Shown: positions 16,742 to 24,867 of the stretch, in pieces | How the letters are laid out: every line of letters begins with the position of its first letter | Numbering within the stretch: position 1 is the stretch's first letter | Assembly: GCA_934699135.1 (NCBI GenBank) | Contig: CAKUVM010000021.1 | Location: 1 to 27,941, forward strand | Source: an uncultured Bacteroidales bacterium | GTDB taxonomy: Bacteria; Bacteroidota; Bacteroidia; Bacteroidales; Marinilabiliaceae | Direction of reading: 5' to 3' | DNA: 27,941 bases | Position numbers and translations under genes: made by a program | Notes under the pieces: model-generated | Told to the model about the DNA's origin: nothing | The model's input: the letters and a program-made list of their open reading frames with translations, nothing else | The model's database searches: none

Positions 16742-17203
16742 TTATTTGTTACCGAAAATCTCGTCAGACAGCGCGGCGAGGTCGTCTCCGGAGAGTGACA
16801 GAGCCGCCATTTTCTGCTTGTCCCACAACTCAATGTGGTCATCCACCCCCAACAGGGTCAACTCCTTGTCCGCGCCAATGAGCTCCAGCATCTTCTGTGG
16901 CACTAGCATCCTGCCGTTGCCATCTAGCTGAACCTCACAAGTTGACCTCAGCGACTCTCGCAGAAATTGCGCATGCTGCCGGTTGTATGGGTTGAGCCTC
17001 TGTCGCAAAGCGGACATCATAGCCTCCCACACAGAATGGGGATATATGACGAGGCAATCTTCGAATATGTCTTTACGGATGACCAGGCGCACCTGCTCCT
17101 CGCCCTCAAACTCGCGCTTGAAAGCGGCAGGAAGAACTATACGGTTCTTCGCGTCGGCACGACTGTCAAAGTCGCCTATGAAAGAGTATGCCTTGGCCTC
17201 CAT
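16742..17203 (-). CDS. mraZ: Transcriptional regulator MraZ
   Basis: DNA-binding protein that, where studied, forms a ring-shaped oligomer, binds short direct repeats before its own gene and controls the dcw operon. The 153 residues consist of two AbrB-like halves, each with the DxxxR motif: DAKNR (17-21) and DGNGR (94-98), followed by IVLP and MLVP respectively. Length is typical. It is the first gene of the cluster, behind an AT-rich promoter region with three matching repeats (17231-17260), so self-regulation is likely. The ATG at 17203 has no Shine-Dalgarno sequence and would have a very short leader if the predicted promoter is right. Confidence 0.96.
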   Translation of the reverse strand: MEAKAYSFIGDFDSRADAKNRIVLPAAFKREFEGEEQVRLVIRKDIFEDCLVIYPHSVWEAMMSALRQRLNPYNRQHAQFLRESLRSTCEVQLDGNGRMLVPQKMLELIGADKELTLLGVDDHIELWDKQKMAALSLSGDDLAALSDEIFGNK

Positions 17204-17213
17204 ATTCGAAGTG

Positions 17214-17244
17214 TAAATTTAGCTCCGAATAAAACCACTTGCAA
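17214..17244 (-). promoter_or_regulatory. Predicted Bacteroidota-type promoter of the dcw operon
   Basis: On the minus strand TTG (17242-17244), then exactly 20 bases, then TAAATTTA (17214-17221). This is one mismatch from the Bacteroidota -7 consensus TAnnTTTG, with the expected spacing to a -33 TTG. Transcription would start only a few bases before the mraZ ATG. The TTG falls inside the second MraZ repeat, so MraZ binding could block polymerase. No start-site data are available; this is a sequence match only. Confidence 0.5.
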
Positions 17245-17260
17245 CCACTTTCACCCACAT
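17231..17260 (-). promoter_or_regulatory. Three MraZ operator repeats
   Basis: Three 10-base direct repeats read on the minus strand: ATGTGGGTGA, AAGTGGTTGC and AAGTGGTTTT, sharing A-x-GTGG-x-T with a 10-base period, one helical turn. Known MraZ sites are TGGG-type repeats spaced 5 bases apart in Escherichia coli and AAAGTG-type repeats in mycoplasmas, both fitting this period. They lie 28-57 bases before the mraZ start and overlap the predicted -33 element. Confidence 0.7.
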
Positions 17261-17341
17261 TTTTACAACACACCATTTACTAGATTGATTTTTAATGTTT
17301 TAGTAATTAGTTAAAACCAAGATCTAATGGAATGCGCACAT

Positions 17342-17374
17342 AAAAAAGCCCCCGGCCTTTGAAAGGTCGGGGGC
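17342..17374 (-). terminator. Rho-independent terminator after the AsmA-family gene
   Basis: The minus-strand transcript has a long GC-rich hairpin (GCCCCCGACCTTT pairing with AAAGGCCGGGGGC apart from one G-U/A-C-type mismatch) followed directly by six U residues. It lies about 25 bases after the AsmA-family stop codon and before the mraZ promoter, separating the two transcription units. Confidence 0.88.
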
Positions 17375-17398
17375 TTGGTCGCGGCTTGTCACCGCTTG

Positions 17399-19978
17399 TT
17401 ATTTCTTCTTTTTGAAGAGGCCGCCAAGTGCGTCTTTGGCCTTGGATGCCGCGTCTTTCACTTTCTCGTCCTTGATTTTGTCAATGGCCTTGTCCACGGC
17501 CTCGGTAGCTTTCTCGGAGGCCTTGGCCTTGGCCTCGCCTGCCAATGCGTTTGTGGCGTCGCTCAGGTCGAGCTTGAGCTGCGGCTTGGAGAGTGTGCCT
17601 TGAACCTTGACGCCGACGGGGAGGTCGTCACCTTTGCTGAAGTTGTTGGCAGAGCCGCCAACCTTGCTGATCAGGCCGGCAATCTCCGCCCTTGCCACAG
17701 GCATCTTGAGCATATAGTCCATGGTCTGGTCGAGACCTTGCTTGCCGCCGAAAGTGGCCTTTCGTCCGAAGACGTTGAATTGGAAAGGCTCTACGACAAC
17801 GTTTCCGTCCACAATGGTGTAGTTGACCTTGCAGTCTTTGACGCGGAGGTCGTTATACTTGTCATTGTTGAGGAGTTTGGAAAGATTTTGCTGGAACTCA
17901 CTGTCTTTGAGCTGTATATCTGCCGAGGCGAAATCGCCCTTGCCGTTGACGCTCTTGAGGATGGGGCTCAGCGAGGCGTCAAGTTCCGTGACAATGTCCA
18001 AGCCAATCTTGACGCGGCCATAGGCGCTGCGGGCAATGGGCAAGAGGCTGTCCACCACACTGAAAGAGCCTGTGAGTTTGTTGATGTCCACGTTGTTGAA
18101 GTCGAGTTTCATGTCGGCTTTGCTGTTCTTACCCTTAGGGGTCTGGAATCGGCCGTTGAGGACCAACTTGCCGTCGCAGATGTCTGTGGAGAGGCTAGAA
18201 AGGTCGGCAATGCCGTTTTCCAAAGCCACGCGGCCCGCAATGTTGGTGAGTTCAAGCTTGTCGTAGACGAGCTTGTCAATGTCCGTATTGAAGTGGAAAT
18301 TTATGTTGGTGGGCAGCTGCAGAGGCTCCGTTGCCGCGGTCTGCTCAGGCTGCGCGGCGGCGGTGTCGGCCGGAGCGGAGTCAGAAGACGTCATTGCCAA
18401 CAGCTCGTTACAGTCGAGGAGCTTAGACTTGAGGGTGACGACACCCTTTACGGTGCCATCGCTAAGGACGTACGGCATGTAGTTCTCAACATTGCCCGTG
18501 AGGCTTACGTCGCTCTTGCCAATGATGATGTTGAGCGGGTTGAGGTTGACAGCCTGCGGCGAGAAGGCGAGGAGAGCCTCCGTGACGTCTAACCCTTGCG
18601 GCAGCGCGGAACCCTTGAATTGGAACTTGGTGAGGCCTATCTTGCCTTGAGCGTTCACCTTGTCATATTGCTGTTTATCAATGCTCTGCATATCTCCCGC
18701 CACTTTAAGATCGGCATTGACGAGGCCGGAGATCTCCATACTGTCTAGCGGCAGGGCCTTTTTGAGGCTGCCGAGGTCGATGCGACCCACCATAGAGGCG
18801 TCGAAGTTCAAGTTGCTTATCGGGGTCTTGACATTGGCCCTGATGTCGAACGGGTTACCCGCCAAGGCGAAATGGAACGTGTCTACGGCCACCGTGGTGA
18901 GGTCTGCCGCCCCACCAGGGTTGTTGACGACAACGGAGACGTTGATGTCGCTGAGCGACTCTGGCAGGTCGGGATACTTGACGTAGCCGTTGCTGACCTT
19001 TAGTGCCGCATTGATGGCGGGGATATTGTCCAGATCGCGATACTCACCCTTGGCCATAGCGAAGAGCTGGAAAGAACCCGTTGTCTTGAGACCCTGCACA
19101 CTCTTGAGGAACTCCTGCGGTATGAGCGCGAAAACAGTCTGGAAAGTTGTCTCCAAGGCCGCCAACTTCATATCTATGGCAATGACGTTGGAGTCTTTGA
19201 GCTGCACCCAACCATCGAAAGCCAGAGGCAGACCCGCGATGGTGAGACGGTTCTCGTCAAAAGTGAACTTCATAGAGTCTAGTTCGGCCAGAGCCTTTGC
19301 GTCGAAGGCTAGGCTCGCGCCATTGACGTAATTCACCCCTCCGAGGCCCGCATTGATGCCGTCGACACCGAGTTTCAGGGTAAGGCCCATGACGTTGCCA
19401 TCCATAGACCCGTTCATGCTGGCGTTGAGGCCGTTGACGCGCGCCACGGTGCTTGACGTGGAGTCTGTGTAGGCCAACCTGATGTTGGTAAGCTCCACTT
19501 TCTCAAGATCGAGCTTGAGGGGGGCGGAAGCCGTGGTGTCGGCCTCGGCCGTGGCCGTGGTGTCTGAGGCAATGTTGACAATGTCCCAGTTTACCAGGCT
19601 GTCGGCCGTGACGATGCCTTGCGCCAACACATCATCAATGGCCACGGCGTTGACCTGGATGTCTCCACTTATGGCCTTCATCACATCAAGATCGGCATGG
19701 AGGCGACCCACATGGAGCAGCGTGTCGCCCTCAAAGCGGCCTTGGCCTATTATGTCAACATTCTCAAACCCAGCGCGCAGGCTTGGGAAGCTGCTGATTA
19801 TGGACAACGAAAAGTCTCCAAAATCCACCCTCGCGTCCTTGACATACTCATTGGCCATCTTCTTGGCGAAGGCCTCGACCTCGTCACTGAAGAAAGTCGG
19901 GACGATGATAAGAGCCAAAATGACAAGGGCCAAGAGGCCGCCTATCACTCCGCCTATAATCTTGAAAATCTTGCTCAT
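17399..19978 (-). CDS. AsmA-family envelope protein
   Basis: An 859-residue protein with one N-terminal membrane span (about residues 7-29) followed by a long, beta-rich periplasmic region. The segment after the span (ARVDFGDFSLSIISSFPSLR, GFENVDI) matches the AsmA N-terminal domain, and the region around 560-790 fits the AsmA C-terminal domain. AsmA and TamB relatives are thought to form bridges for phospholipid movement or to assist outer-membrane assembly; the exact role here is unknown. A Glu/Ala/Thr-rich spacer occurs near residue 540. The last ~45 residues are Lys/Ala/Asp-rich and end in KKKK. It is last in the set begun by the glycosyltransferase, with a 96-base gap upstream in which I see no clear promoter. 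Confidence 0.88.
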   Translation of the reverse strand: MSKIFKIIGGVIGGLLALVILALIIVPTFFSDEVEAFAKKMANEYVKDARVDFGDFSLSIISSFPSLRAGFENVDIIGQGRFEGDTLLHVGRLHADLDVMKAISGDIQVNAVAIDDVLAQGIVTADSLVNWDIVNIASDTTATAEADTTASAPLKLDLEKVELTNIRLAYTDSTSSTVARVNGLNASMNGSMDGNVMGLTLKLGVDGINAGLGGVNYVNGASLAFDAKALAELDSMKFTFDENRLTIAGLPLAFDGWVQLKDSNVIAIDMKLAALETTFQTVFALIPQEFLKSVQGLKTTGSFQLFAMAKGEYRDLDNIPAINAALKVSNGYVKYPDLPESLSDINVSVVVNNPGGAADLTTVAVDTFHFALAGNPFDIRANVKTPISNLNFDASMVGRIDLGSLKKALPLDSMEISGLVNADLKVAGDMQSIDKQQYDKVNAQGKIGLTKFQFKGSALPQGLDVTEALLAFSPQAVNLNPLNIIIGKSDVSLTGNVENYMPYVLSDGTVKGVVTLKSKLLDCNELLAMTSSDSAPADTAAAQPEQTAATEPLQLPTNINFHFNTDIDKLVYDKLELTNIAGRVALENGIADLSSLSTDICDGKLVLNGRFQTPKGKNSKADMKLDFNNVDINKLTGSFSVVDSLLPIARSAYGRVKIGLDIVTELDASLSPILKSVNGKGDFASADIQLKDSEFQQNLSKLLNNDKYNDLRVKDCKVNYTIVDGNVVVEPFQFNVFGRKATFGGKQGLDQTMDYMLKMPVARAEIAGLISKVGGSANNFSKGDDLPVGVKVQGTLSKPQLKLDLSDATNALAGEAKAKASEKATEAVDKAIDKIKDEKVKDAASKAKDALGGLFKKKK

Positions 19979-20074
19979 ACCCTGTTTCTATGTTTAAATA
20001 TGGCGAATATCACTTTTCTTGGCTTTAATACGCCCTTTCGGCCTCATTGTTCCACCGCTATGTGTGAAACAGGC

Positions 20075-21784
20075 TTAAAAATACTTCATGTCTGCGGGCA
20101 TATATTGCCCAACGACATTTTCGGGGATGAACTTCCATTGCCCCAACGGCATTATGTCTATGACTTCAGTTCCGCCCTTTGATGCTTGCTCCAGATCCTC
20201 AATCACTAGCCCGCGCAAGTCTGTGTCTATGCTCCTGACAATCCTTTTGCTGAACTCGTTGAACGGGATTCCGGCCCCGAACTCCAGATGCCCGCCGCCA
20301 CCATTGGCGCGATAGCTGTTGAGGGCCACCTTATAGGTCTTGTCCTTATGGAACTTAGAGCCATCCGCCATGCTCAATATCTTGACCCTGGAGCCTTTCC
20401 GTTTCGTGACGTCCACAGTGTAGATGATTCCCGCGGCGGAGTCGAGCGTGTAGTAATTCGTCTTCATCTGGCCCGGGCGTCGGAGCAGCAGCACGTGTCC
20501 GTTTTTAAGCGGATTCTGGATCCAGAGGTCATAGCTATACTCAAGGTAATTCAGAACCTCTTGACCAGTCATGTTCATGACGCATAGCATATTCTCATAT
20601 TTATATAACGAGAACATCCGCCCCACGGTAACGTCGCCTTGCGGCAGGGAAGCCTTGATGAGCAGCGGCGCAGACATGCTGATGTCCGCCCCCGTGTGCT
20701 TTAGCATGGAGCGGTGTACCACATCGACAAAGGCGGAGCTGCCCATGAGCGCGTCTTTCGCAAAGACGGGTTTCGCAAGCTTGGCAATGACCTTGCGCGC
20801 GTAGGCCTTGACGGCCAGCTGCTGCGGCGCGAGCGCGGCCTCGTAGGCCTCAGATGGCTTGACATTGGCAAGGGCTATGACGGAAGCCTTGCATGCGGGT
20901 TTGCCGTCCGCTCCAAAAGATATGGAGACGAGACCAAGATTTCGCGCGGCGGTGCCGACATCAATCAAGGGAACTTTTCGACCCGACGGCGAGGTGACCA
21001 CCGTGCTGTGGAGCTTATGGTCATGGCCAATGAGGATGGCGTCGAACCCGTCTACCCTCTCGCCCACAAGGACCGAGGCGTTTTCGTTGTTTGGCGTGTC
21101 AGCATTCTGATTACCATAGGTATAGTCGAAGCCGGAATGGAAAAGGCCAATGATGGCGTCGGGGTTCTCACGCTCACGCACAACGCTCACCCAATGTTTG
21201 GCGGACTCCACCATATCCTCAAACTCCATTCCGCTCCAAAAGCTCTCCGGGAGCCAATGGGGCACATAGGGCGTGGTGAGGCCTATGACGGCCACTCGCT
21301 TGCCTCCGCGCTCGAAGACGGCGTAGGGTTGAAAATATGGCTTGCCGGTGCGAGTGTTGCGGATGTTGGCGCAAAGGACGGGACAATCGACCTGCGCCGT
21401 GAACTTGTCATAGACCCTATGGCGCGCCTCAATGTCGTGATTACCAATTCCTACGGCATCATACTTCATATAGTTGAACACCCGAGCCATGACGTTGACT
21501 GCGGCCGTGTCCACGTTATTGTAATAGTATACCGCGGGCGAGCCCTGCAGGAAGTCGCCGTTATCCAGCAAAATCACGTTGGCCGAGGTGTCGCGCACCT
21601 GGCTCACATAGGTGTAGGCGTTTGCCAAGCTATACGGCGACACAGTGTCGCGCACAAAGTCGTAGCTGAAGATTGAACCGTGGACATCCGTTGTGTACAA
21701 CACATTGATGGTCTGCGCACAGGCTGGTAAAGGTGCCGAACATATGGCCAGGAGCAGGCCTGCGGAGACCAAAAAATCTTTCAT
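20075..21784 (-). CDS. Exported bifunctional metallophosphatase/5'-nucleotidase
   Basis: Predicted to hydrolyse nucleotides or related phosphate esters outside the cytoplasm with two metal ions (UshA/YfkN-type fold). From ATG 21784 the 569 residues begin with a signal peptide; LPAC at 19-22 could be a lipoprotein site, or cleavage could follow ACA. Metal ligands are visible: TDVH (D33, H35), NGDF (D77), GNHD (N115, H116), H216 and GHDH (254, 256). The C-terminal substrate-binding domain has YRANGGGGH at about 491-499. A longer frame start at 21844 would overlap the upstream gene and put 20 polar residues before the signal peptide, so it is rejected. Substrate is not predictable. Confidence 0.92.
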   Translation of the reverse strand: MKDFLVSAGLLLAICSAPLPACAQTINVLYTTDVHGSIFSYDFVRDTVSPYSLANAYTYVSQVRDTSANVILLDNGDFLQGSPAVYYYNNVDTAAVNVMARVFNYMKYDAVGIGNHDIEARHRVYDKFTAQVDCPVLCANIRNTRTGKPYFQPYAVFERGGKRVAVIGLTTPYVPHWLPESFWSGMEFEDMVESAKHWVSVVRERENPDAIIGLFHSGFDYTYGNQNADTPNNENASVLVGERVDGFDAILIGHDHKLHSTVVTSPSGRKVPLIDVGTAARNLGLVSISFGADGKPACKASVIALANVKPSEAYEAALAPQQLAVKAYARKVIAKLAKPVFAKDALMGSSAFVDVVHRSMLKHTGADISMSAPLLIKASLPQGDVTVGRMFSLYKYENMLCVMNMTGQEVLNYLEYSYDLWIQNPLKNGHVLLLRRPGQMKTNYYTLDSAAGIIYTVDVTKRKGSRVKILSMADGSKFHKDKTYKVALNSYRANGGGGHLEFGAGIPFNEFSKRIVRSIDTDLRGLVIEDLEQASKGGTEVIDIMPLGQWKFIPENVVGQYMPADMKYF

Positions 21785-21824
21785 ATTGGAACGTGTTTTT
21801 GTTATTCTGTGACAAGGAGGAGGA

Positions 21825-22997
21825 TCACCACCCCCAGTTTTCATAATTCTTCTCTGTTATGGAGTCTCCCTTGGCCATCACTCTCCGCGCGTCCTGCACA
21901 AAGTCGTTCAGCGCCTTGACTTCACTAGCGGGCATCTTGCTTGCCGGGAAGCCGGCGGGGAAGGCCGTATAGTTCTTCAAACCACTAAACCTTGGCTTGG
22001 GAGCATGAAAAGCCACCCACCACGCGCCATCGGCCGCGTCGTTGTAATTTTCTGAGCCAATGGTCATGCCCAGCAGCATCCCACCGTCATTGCCGCGGTT
22101 CTTCATGTTGGATATGACGTTGCCAAGCGAGTAGACGACCAAGTGCCGCCTGCCGTCGGGGGTGGGGATCACCTCGGCGGGCTGCACCACGTGGGGGTGG
22201 CCGCCAATGACATGGTCAACCCCTTTCTCGATCAACCACTTGGCGAGCCGCCTCTGCGCCTGGTTTGGCTCAAAGACATTCTCCACGCCCCAATGGACGC
22301 AAGCTATGACAAACTCCGCCCCCAGCGATCGCGCCTTGACCACGTCGGCAGCGATGACGGCAGTGTCAATATAGTTGACCACATTGCCGGCCGTGGGTTT
22401 CAGCCCGTTGGTGCCATATGTGTAGTTGAGAAATGACAGGCGGTGGCCGTTGACCTCCATGACGGCAGGATAGCGCAAGGCGCGGTCTAGCGAATCCTCA
22501 TAGGTGCCTATTTGCGCCAAGCCGGAGTCTCGCAGCTTGGCAATGGTGCGCTCGAGCCCTTTGCGGCCGCAGTCGAGGCAATGGTTGTTTGCCGTCAGGA
22601 AAACGTCATAACCCGCGGCCGCGATGGCTTTGAAATATTCATCGGGTGAACTGAACTGCGGGTAGCCCGAATATGGCTTGCCGCGCAGCGTCACTTCAAG
22701 GTTGCATACGGCCACGTCCGCCTCCTTACTCAACTTACCGATGTGCTGAAAATATGGGCTATAGTCATATGTCTTGCGGACAGAATCATAGGCGGCCCTG
22801 AGTTGCGGGCCGTGCTGCATCATATCTCCCGCGAAGAGCAGCCGGACTGGCAGCACAGGACGCGGGGCGGAGTCGGCCACGGATGGCGCGGCAGAGGCTT
22901 GGCTTGGGTCATCTTGCCGCGGGGCCGAACACCACGAGACGAAGGTGACCGCCAACGCCGCCAGCGCGACAAGGGCAAAGGCTTTCTTACAAGTCAT
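21825..22997 (-). CDS. CapA-family exported protein
   Basis: A 390-residue protein of the CapA/PgsA family, whose domain has a metallophosphatase-like fold. Some members take part in poly-gamma-glutamate capsule synthesis; most have no known function. It has a hydrophobic N-terminal segment (about 6-22), a low-complexity Ala/Ser/Pro stretch, then the family motifs FAGDMM (55-60), CNLEVTL (98-104), TANNH-LDCG (135-144), VIACVHWGVEN and GGHPHVVQP. Cys23 follows Trp, not Gly/Ala/Ser, so a lipoprotein site is doubtful. No capB or capC neighbour is present, so capsule synthesis is not supported. It lies 40 bases before the 5'-nucleotidase and 19 after the lipoprotein gene. Confidence 0.9.
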   Translation of the reverse strand: MTCKKAFALVALAALAVTFVSWCSAPRQDDPSQASAAPSVADSAPRPVLPVRLLFAGDMMQHGPQLRAAYDSVRKTYDYSPYFQHIGKLSKEADVAVCNLEVTLRGKPYSGYPQFSSPDEYFKAIAAAGYDVFLTANNHCLDCGRKGLERTIAKLRDSGLAQIGTYEDSLDRALRYPAVMEVNGHRLSFLNYTYGTNGLKPTAGNVVNYIDTAVIAADVVKARSLGAEFVIACVHWGVENVFEPNQAQRRLAKWLIEKGVDHVIGGHPHVVQPAEVIPTPDGRRHLVVYSLGNVISNMKNRGNDGGMLLGMTIGSENYNDAADGAWWVAFHAPKPRFSGLKNYTAFPAGFPASKMPASEVKALNDFVQDARRVMAKGDSITEKNYENWGW

Positions 22998-23016
22998 GGC
23001 AAAAGAAACGGGGGTG

Positions 23017-23514
23017 TTAGAAATTTAACACAAAGCCAGGACGAAGCGTGACGATGGCGCTGTCTTCAACCACCTCATAGCCTATTAGCATGGTCTTCAC
23101 CTTCTTGACCATCGACATGGACGATGGCGAGAAGTCCCATACCTCACGGAATTGCACACAAGCCACCTTGTCTCGAGAATAGTTGGGGTCCTCGACCTCT
23201 CGTTGCTTGATGTCGTCTATTGTCAGCGGCGCGCCGTTCATATCGGTAACCTTGGCCTTGTGATGATAGACAGCCGCAAAAAGCGAGTCTACGAATGCCC
23301 CTCGGTCGAAGCCCTCATAAAGCTCAGGGGCGTATGGGTCACGAAAATCTTGCGGCTTCAGATATACGTTGTAGACGATCTCCTTGCCTTCGGCCTGCGT
23401 CTGGGGCGGGGTGGCCCGTTCTTCTGCTGTCTGGCTGTCGGAAGACGTGCCATCGGCACAAGAGAAGAGTGCGACCGCAGACATCGCCACGACAAAAATA
23501 TTGGTGAGTTTCAT
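23017..23514 (-). CDS. Small lipoprotein, Bacteroidota type, function unknown
   Basis: A 165-residue protein with a lipoprotein signal peptide (LFSC, Cys19), then a Ser/Thr/Gln-rich linker. The folded part contains FRDPYAPELYEGFDRG, FVDSLFAAVYHHKAKV, PLTIDDIK and REVWDFSPSSMSMVKKVKTM, ending in IGYEVVEDSAIV. The arrangement (a small helical domain followed by an 'EW-F' strand and a 'GYE' strand) reminds me of GldN/PorN proteins of gliding motility and type IX secretion, but it is much shorter and I cannot confirm homology. No gldK, gldL or gldM neighbours are present. It sits between pyrC and the CapA-family gene with gaps of about 20 bases, so it is probably co-transcribed. Confidence 0.85.
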   Translation of the reverse strand: MKLTNIFVVAMSAVALFSCADGTSSDSQTAEERATPPQTQAEGKEIVYNVYLKPQDFRDPYAPELYEGFDRGAFVDSLFAAVYHHKAKVTDMNGAPLTIDDIKQREVEDPNYSRDKVACVQFREVWDFSPSSMSMVKKVKTMLIGYEVVEDSAIVTLRPGFVLNF

Positions 23515-23535
23515 AGGGGGAATGATTTCTTGTTC

Positions 23536-24867
23536 TTATCTTCTTGGGCTGAAAGTCAGCGGCATGGCCGCGCTGCCGACCACTTTGCCGCCTGCGGCCA
23601 CAAGGCGGCCATTGACGTAGGTCCGCTCCACGCAATGGTTAAGCGTCTCACCCATGAGCGGCGACCACCCGCACTTGTAGGCCACGGTCTTGACCACTCC
23701 GCGGCACGGGCGCAAGAGGGCGATGTCGGCCCACTGCCCGGCACGGACATGGCCGCGGTCCTCAATGCCGTAAAGTTCCGCCACGCCTTCGGCCATCAGG
23801 CGGGCCACTGTCGGATAGTCCCACCAGCCCTCATCGGCCAACCTCATCATAAGCGGCACGGAGTGCTGAACCATTGGCATGCCAGACGGCGTGTGCCAAT
23901 AGTCGCGACCAAACTTCTCATCTTTGGCATGGGGGGCGTGGTCGGTACCGATGGCGGCAATGAGGCCGGAGGCCACGGCACGGCGCAGGGCGTCGCGGTC
24001 TTCCGCCGTCTTGACGGCCGGGTTGCACTTAATGAGCGGCCCAAGGCAGGAATAGTCGGCATCTGTGAACCACAAGTGGGCGGGACAGGCCTCACCCGTT
24101 ATGCGGCGACGGGACGTCGGCGCGTCGAGCAGCCCTAGCTCGCGGCTGGTGGTTATGTGCATTATGTGCAGGCGGGCCTGCGTCTGCCTGGCCATCTCCA
24201 CGGCTCGGAGGCTAGACGCGTAGCAGGCCTCCGCGGTACGAATCTTAGGGTGTTCCGCCCACGGGACATTGTCGCCATAGACGGCACGGACTTTTTCAGC
24301 ATTGGCACGTATTATGGCCTCGTCTTCACAATGTGTGGCAATAAGTGTAGGAGCTTCTGCAAATATCTGACGGAGGGAGGTTTCGGAGTTGACCAACATC
24401 CCGCCCGTGGAGGAACCCATAAAGACCTTGATGCCGCACACACGCGAATAGTCGGCGCGAAGCAGCTCTTCGGCGTTGTCATTGGTGGCGCCGATGTAGA
24501 AGGCGTAGTTGGTGAGCATGCGGCCGCGCGCCGCATCCATCTTGGCCTGCCAGGCCTCTACCGACGTGGTCTGCGGCACGGTGTTAGGCATGTCCATCAC
24601 CGAGGTCACGCCCCCAAGTACGGCTGCGGCGGACTCCGAGGCCATATCGGCCTTGTGCGTCAGGCCCGGCTCCCGGAAGTGGACATGGTCGTCTATGGCC
24701 CCTGGCAAGAGGTACAGGCCCGACGCGTCAACCACGTCGTCCGCGCTTGGCAGTGGCACGCCATCGGCCAAGACGTCGGAAATACGGCCGTCATCGCCAA
24801 TGAGGACGCTCCCCCTGCCGACGCGGCCATCGGCCACAATCTGCGCGTCGCGGATCAACGTCTTCAT
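23536..24867 (-). CDS. pyrC: Dihydroorotase, class I
   Basis: Amidohydrolase that closes N-carbamoyl-L-aspartate to dihydroorotate in pyrimidine synthesis. The 443 residues show the metal-binding DDHVHFREPG (59-68), a candidate carboxylated Lys147 in GIKVFMGSSTGGML, THCEDE (178-183), HIMHITT (234-240) and the catalytic Asp309 in GTDHAPH. The allantoinase AllB is a close relative, but the Bacteroidota context and lack of purine-degradation neighbours favour dihydroorotase. Its ATG overlaps the stop codon of the glycosyltransferase gene by four bases (ATGA), so translation is coupled. The other pyrimidine genes are not in the window. Confidence 0.93.
   Translation of the reverse strand: MKTLIRDAQIVADGRVGRGSVLIGDDGRISDVLADGVPLPSADDVVDASGLYLLPGAIDDHVHFREPGLTHKADMASESAAAVLGGVTSVMDMPNTVPQTTSVEAWQAKMDAARGRMLTNYAFYIGATNDNAEELLRADYSRVCGIKVFMGSSTGGMLVNSETSLRQIFAEAPTLIATHCEDEAIIRANAEKVRAVYGDNVPWAEHPKIRTAEACYASSLRAVEMARQTQARLHIMHITTSRELGLLDAPTSRRRITGEACPAHLWFTDADYSCLGPLIKCNPAVKTAEDRDALRRAVASGLIAAIGTDHAPHAKDEKFGRDYWHTPSGMPMVQHSVPLMMRLADEGWWDYPTVARLMAEGVAELYGIEDRGHVRAGQWADIALLRPCRGVVKTVAYKCGWSPLMGETLNHCVERTYVNGRLVAAGGKVVGSAAMPLTFSPRR

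Noticed and set aside
17375..18592. 405-codon open frame on the plus strand opposite the AsmA-family gene
   Set aside because: It lies antisense to a clearly coding gene, and its product is a Val/Leu/Gly/Glu-rich sequence of the kind produced by reading the complement of GC-rich codons. No family motif is visible.
20714..21676. 320-codon plus-strand open frame opposite the 5'-nucleotidase gene
   Set aside because: Antisense shadow of a gene with intact metal-binding motifs; no signal or domain of its own.
21785..21844. Upstream start for the 5'-nucleotidase, 20 codons before the chosen one
   Set aside because: It would overlap the CapA-family gene and place polar, Pro/Gly-rich residues before a normal signal peptide.
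22920..22997. Lipoprotein site at Cys23 of the CapA-family protein
   Set aside because: The residue before Cys is Trp, which does not fit the lipobox; a plain signal peptide or membrane anchor is more likely.
23152..24138. 328-codon plus-strand open frame spanning the lipoprotein and pyrC genes
   Set aside because: It crosses the boundary between two well-supported minus-strand genes, and its sequence has no family resemblance.
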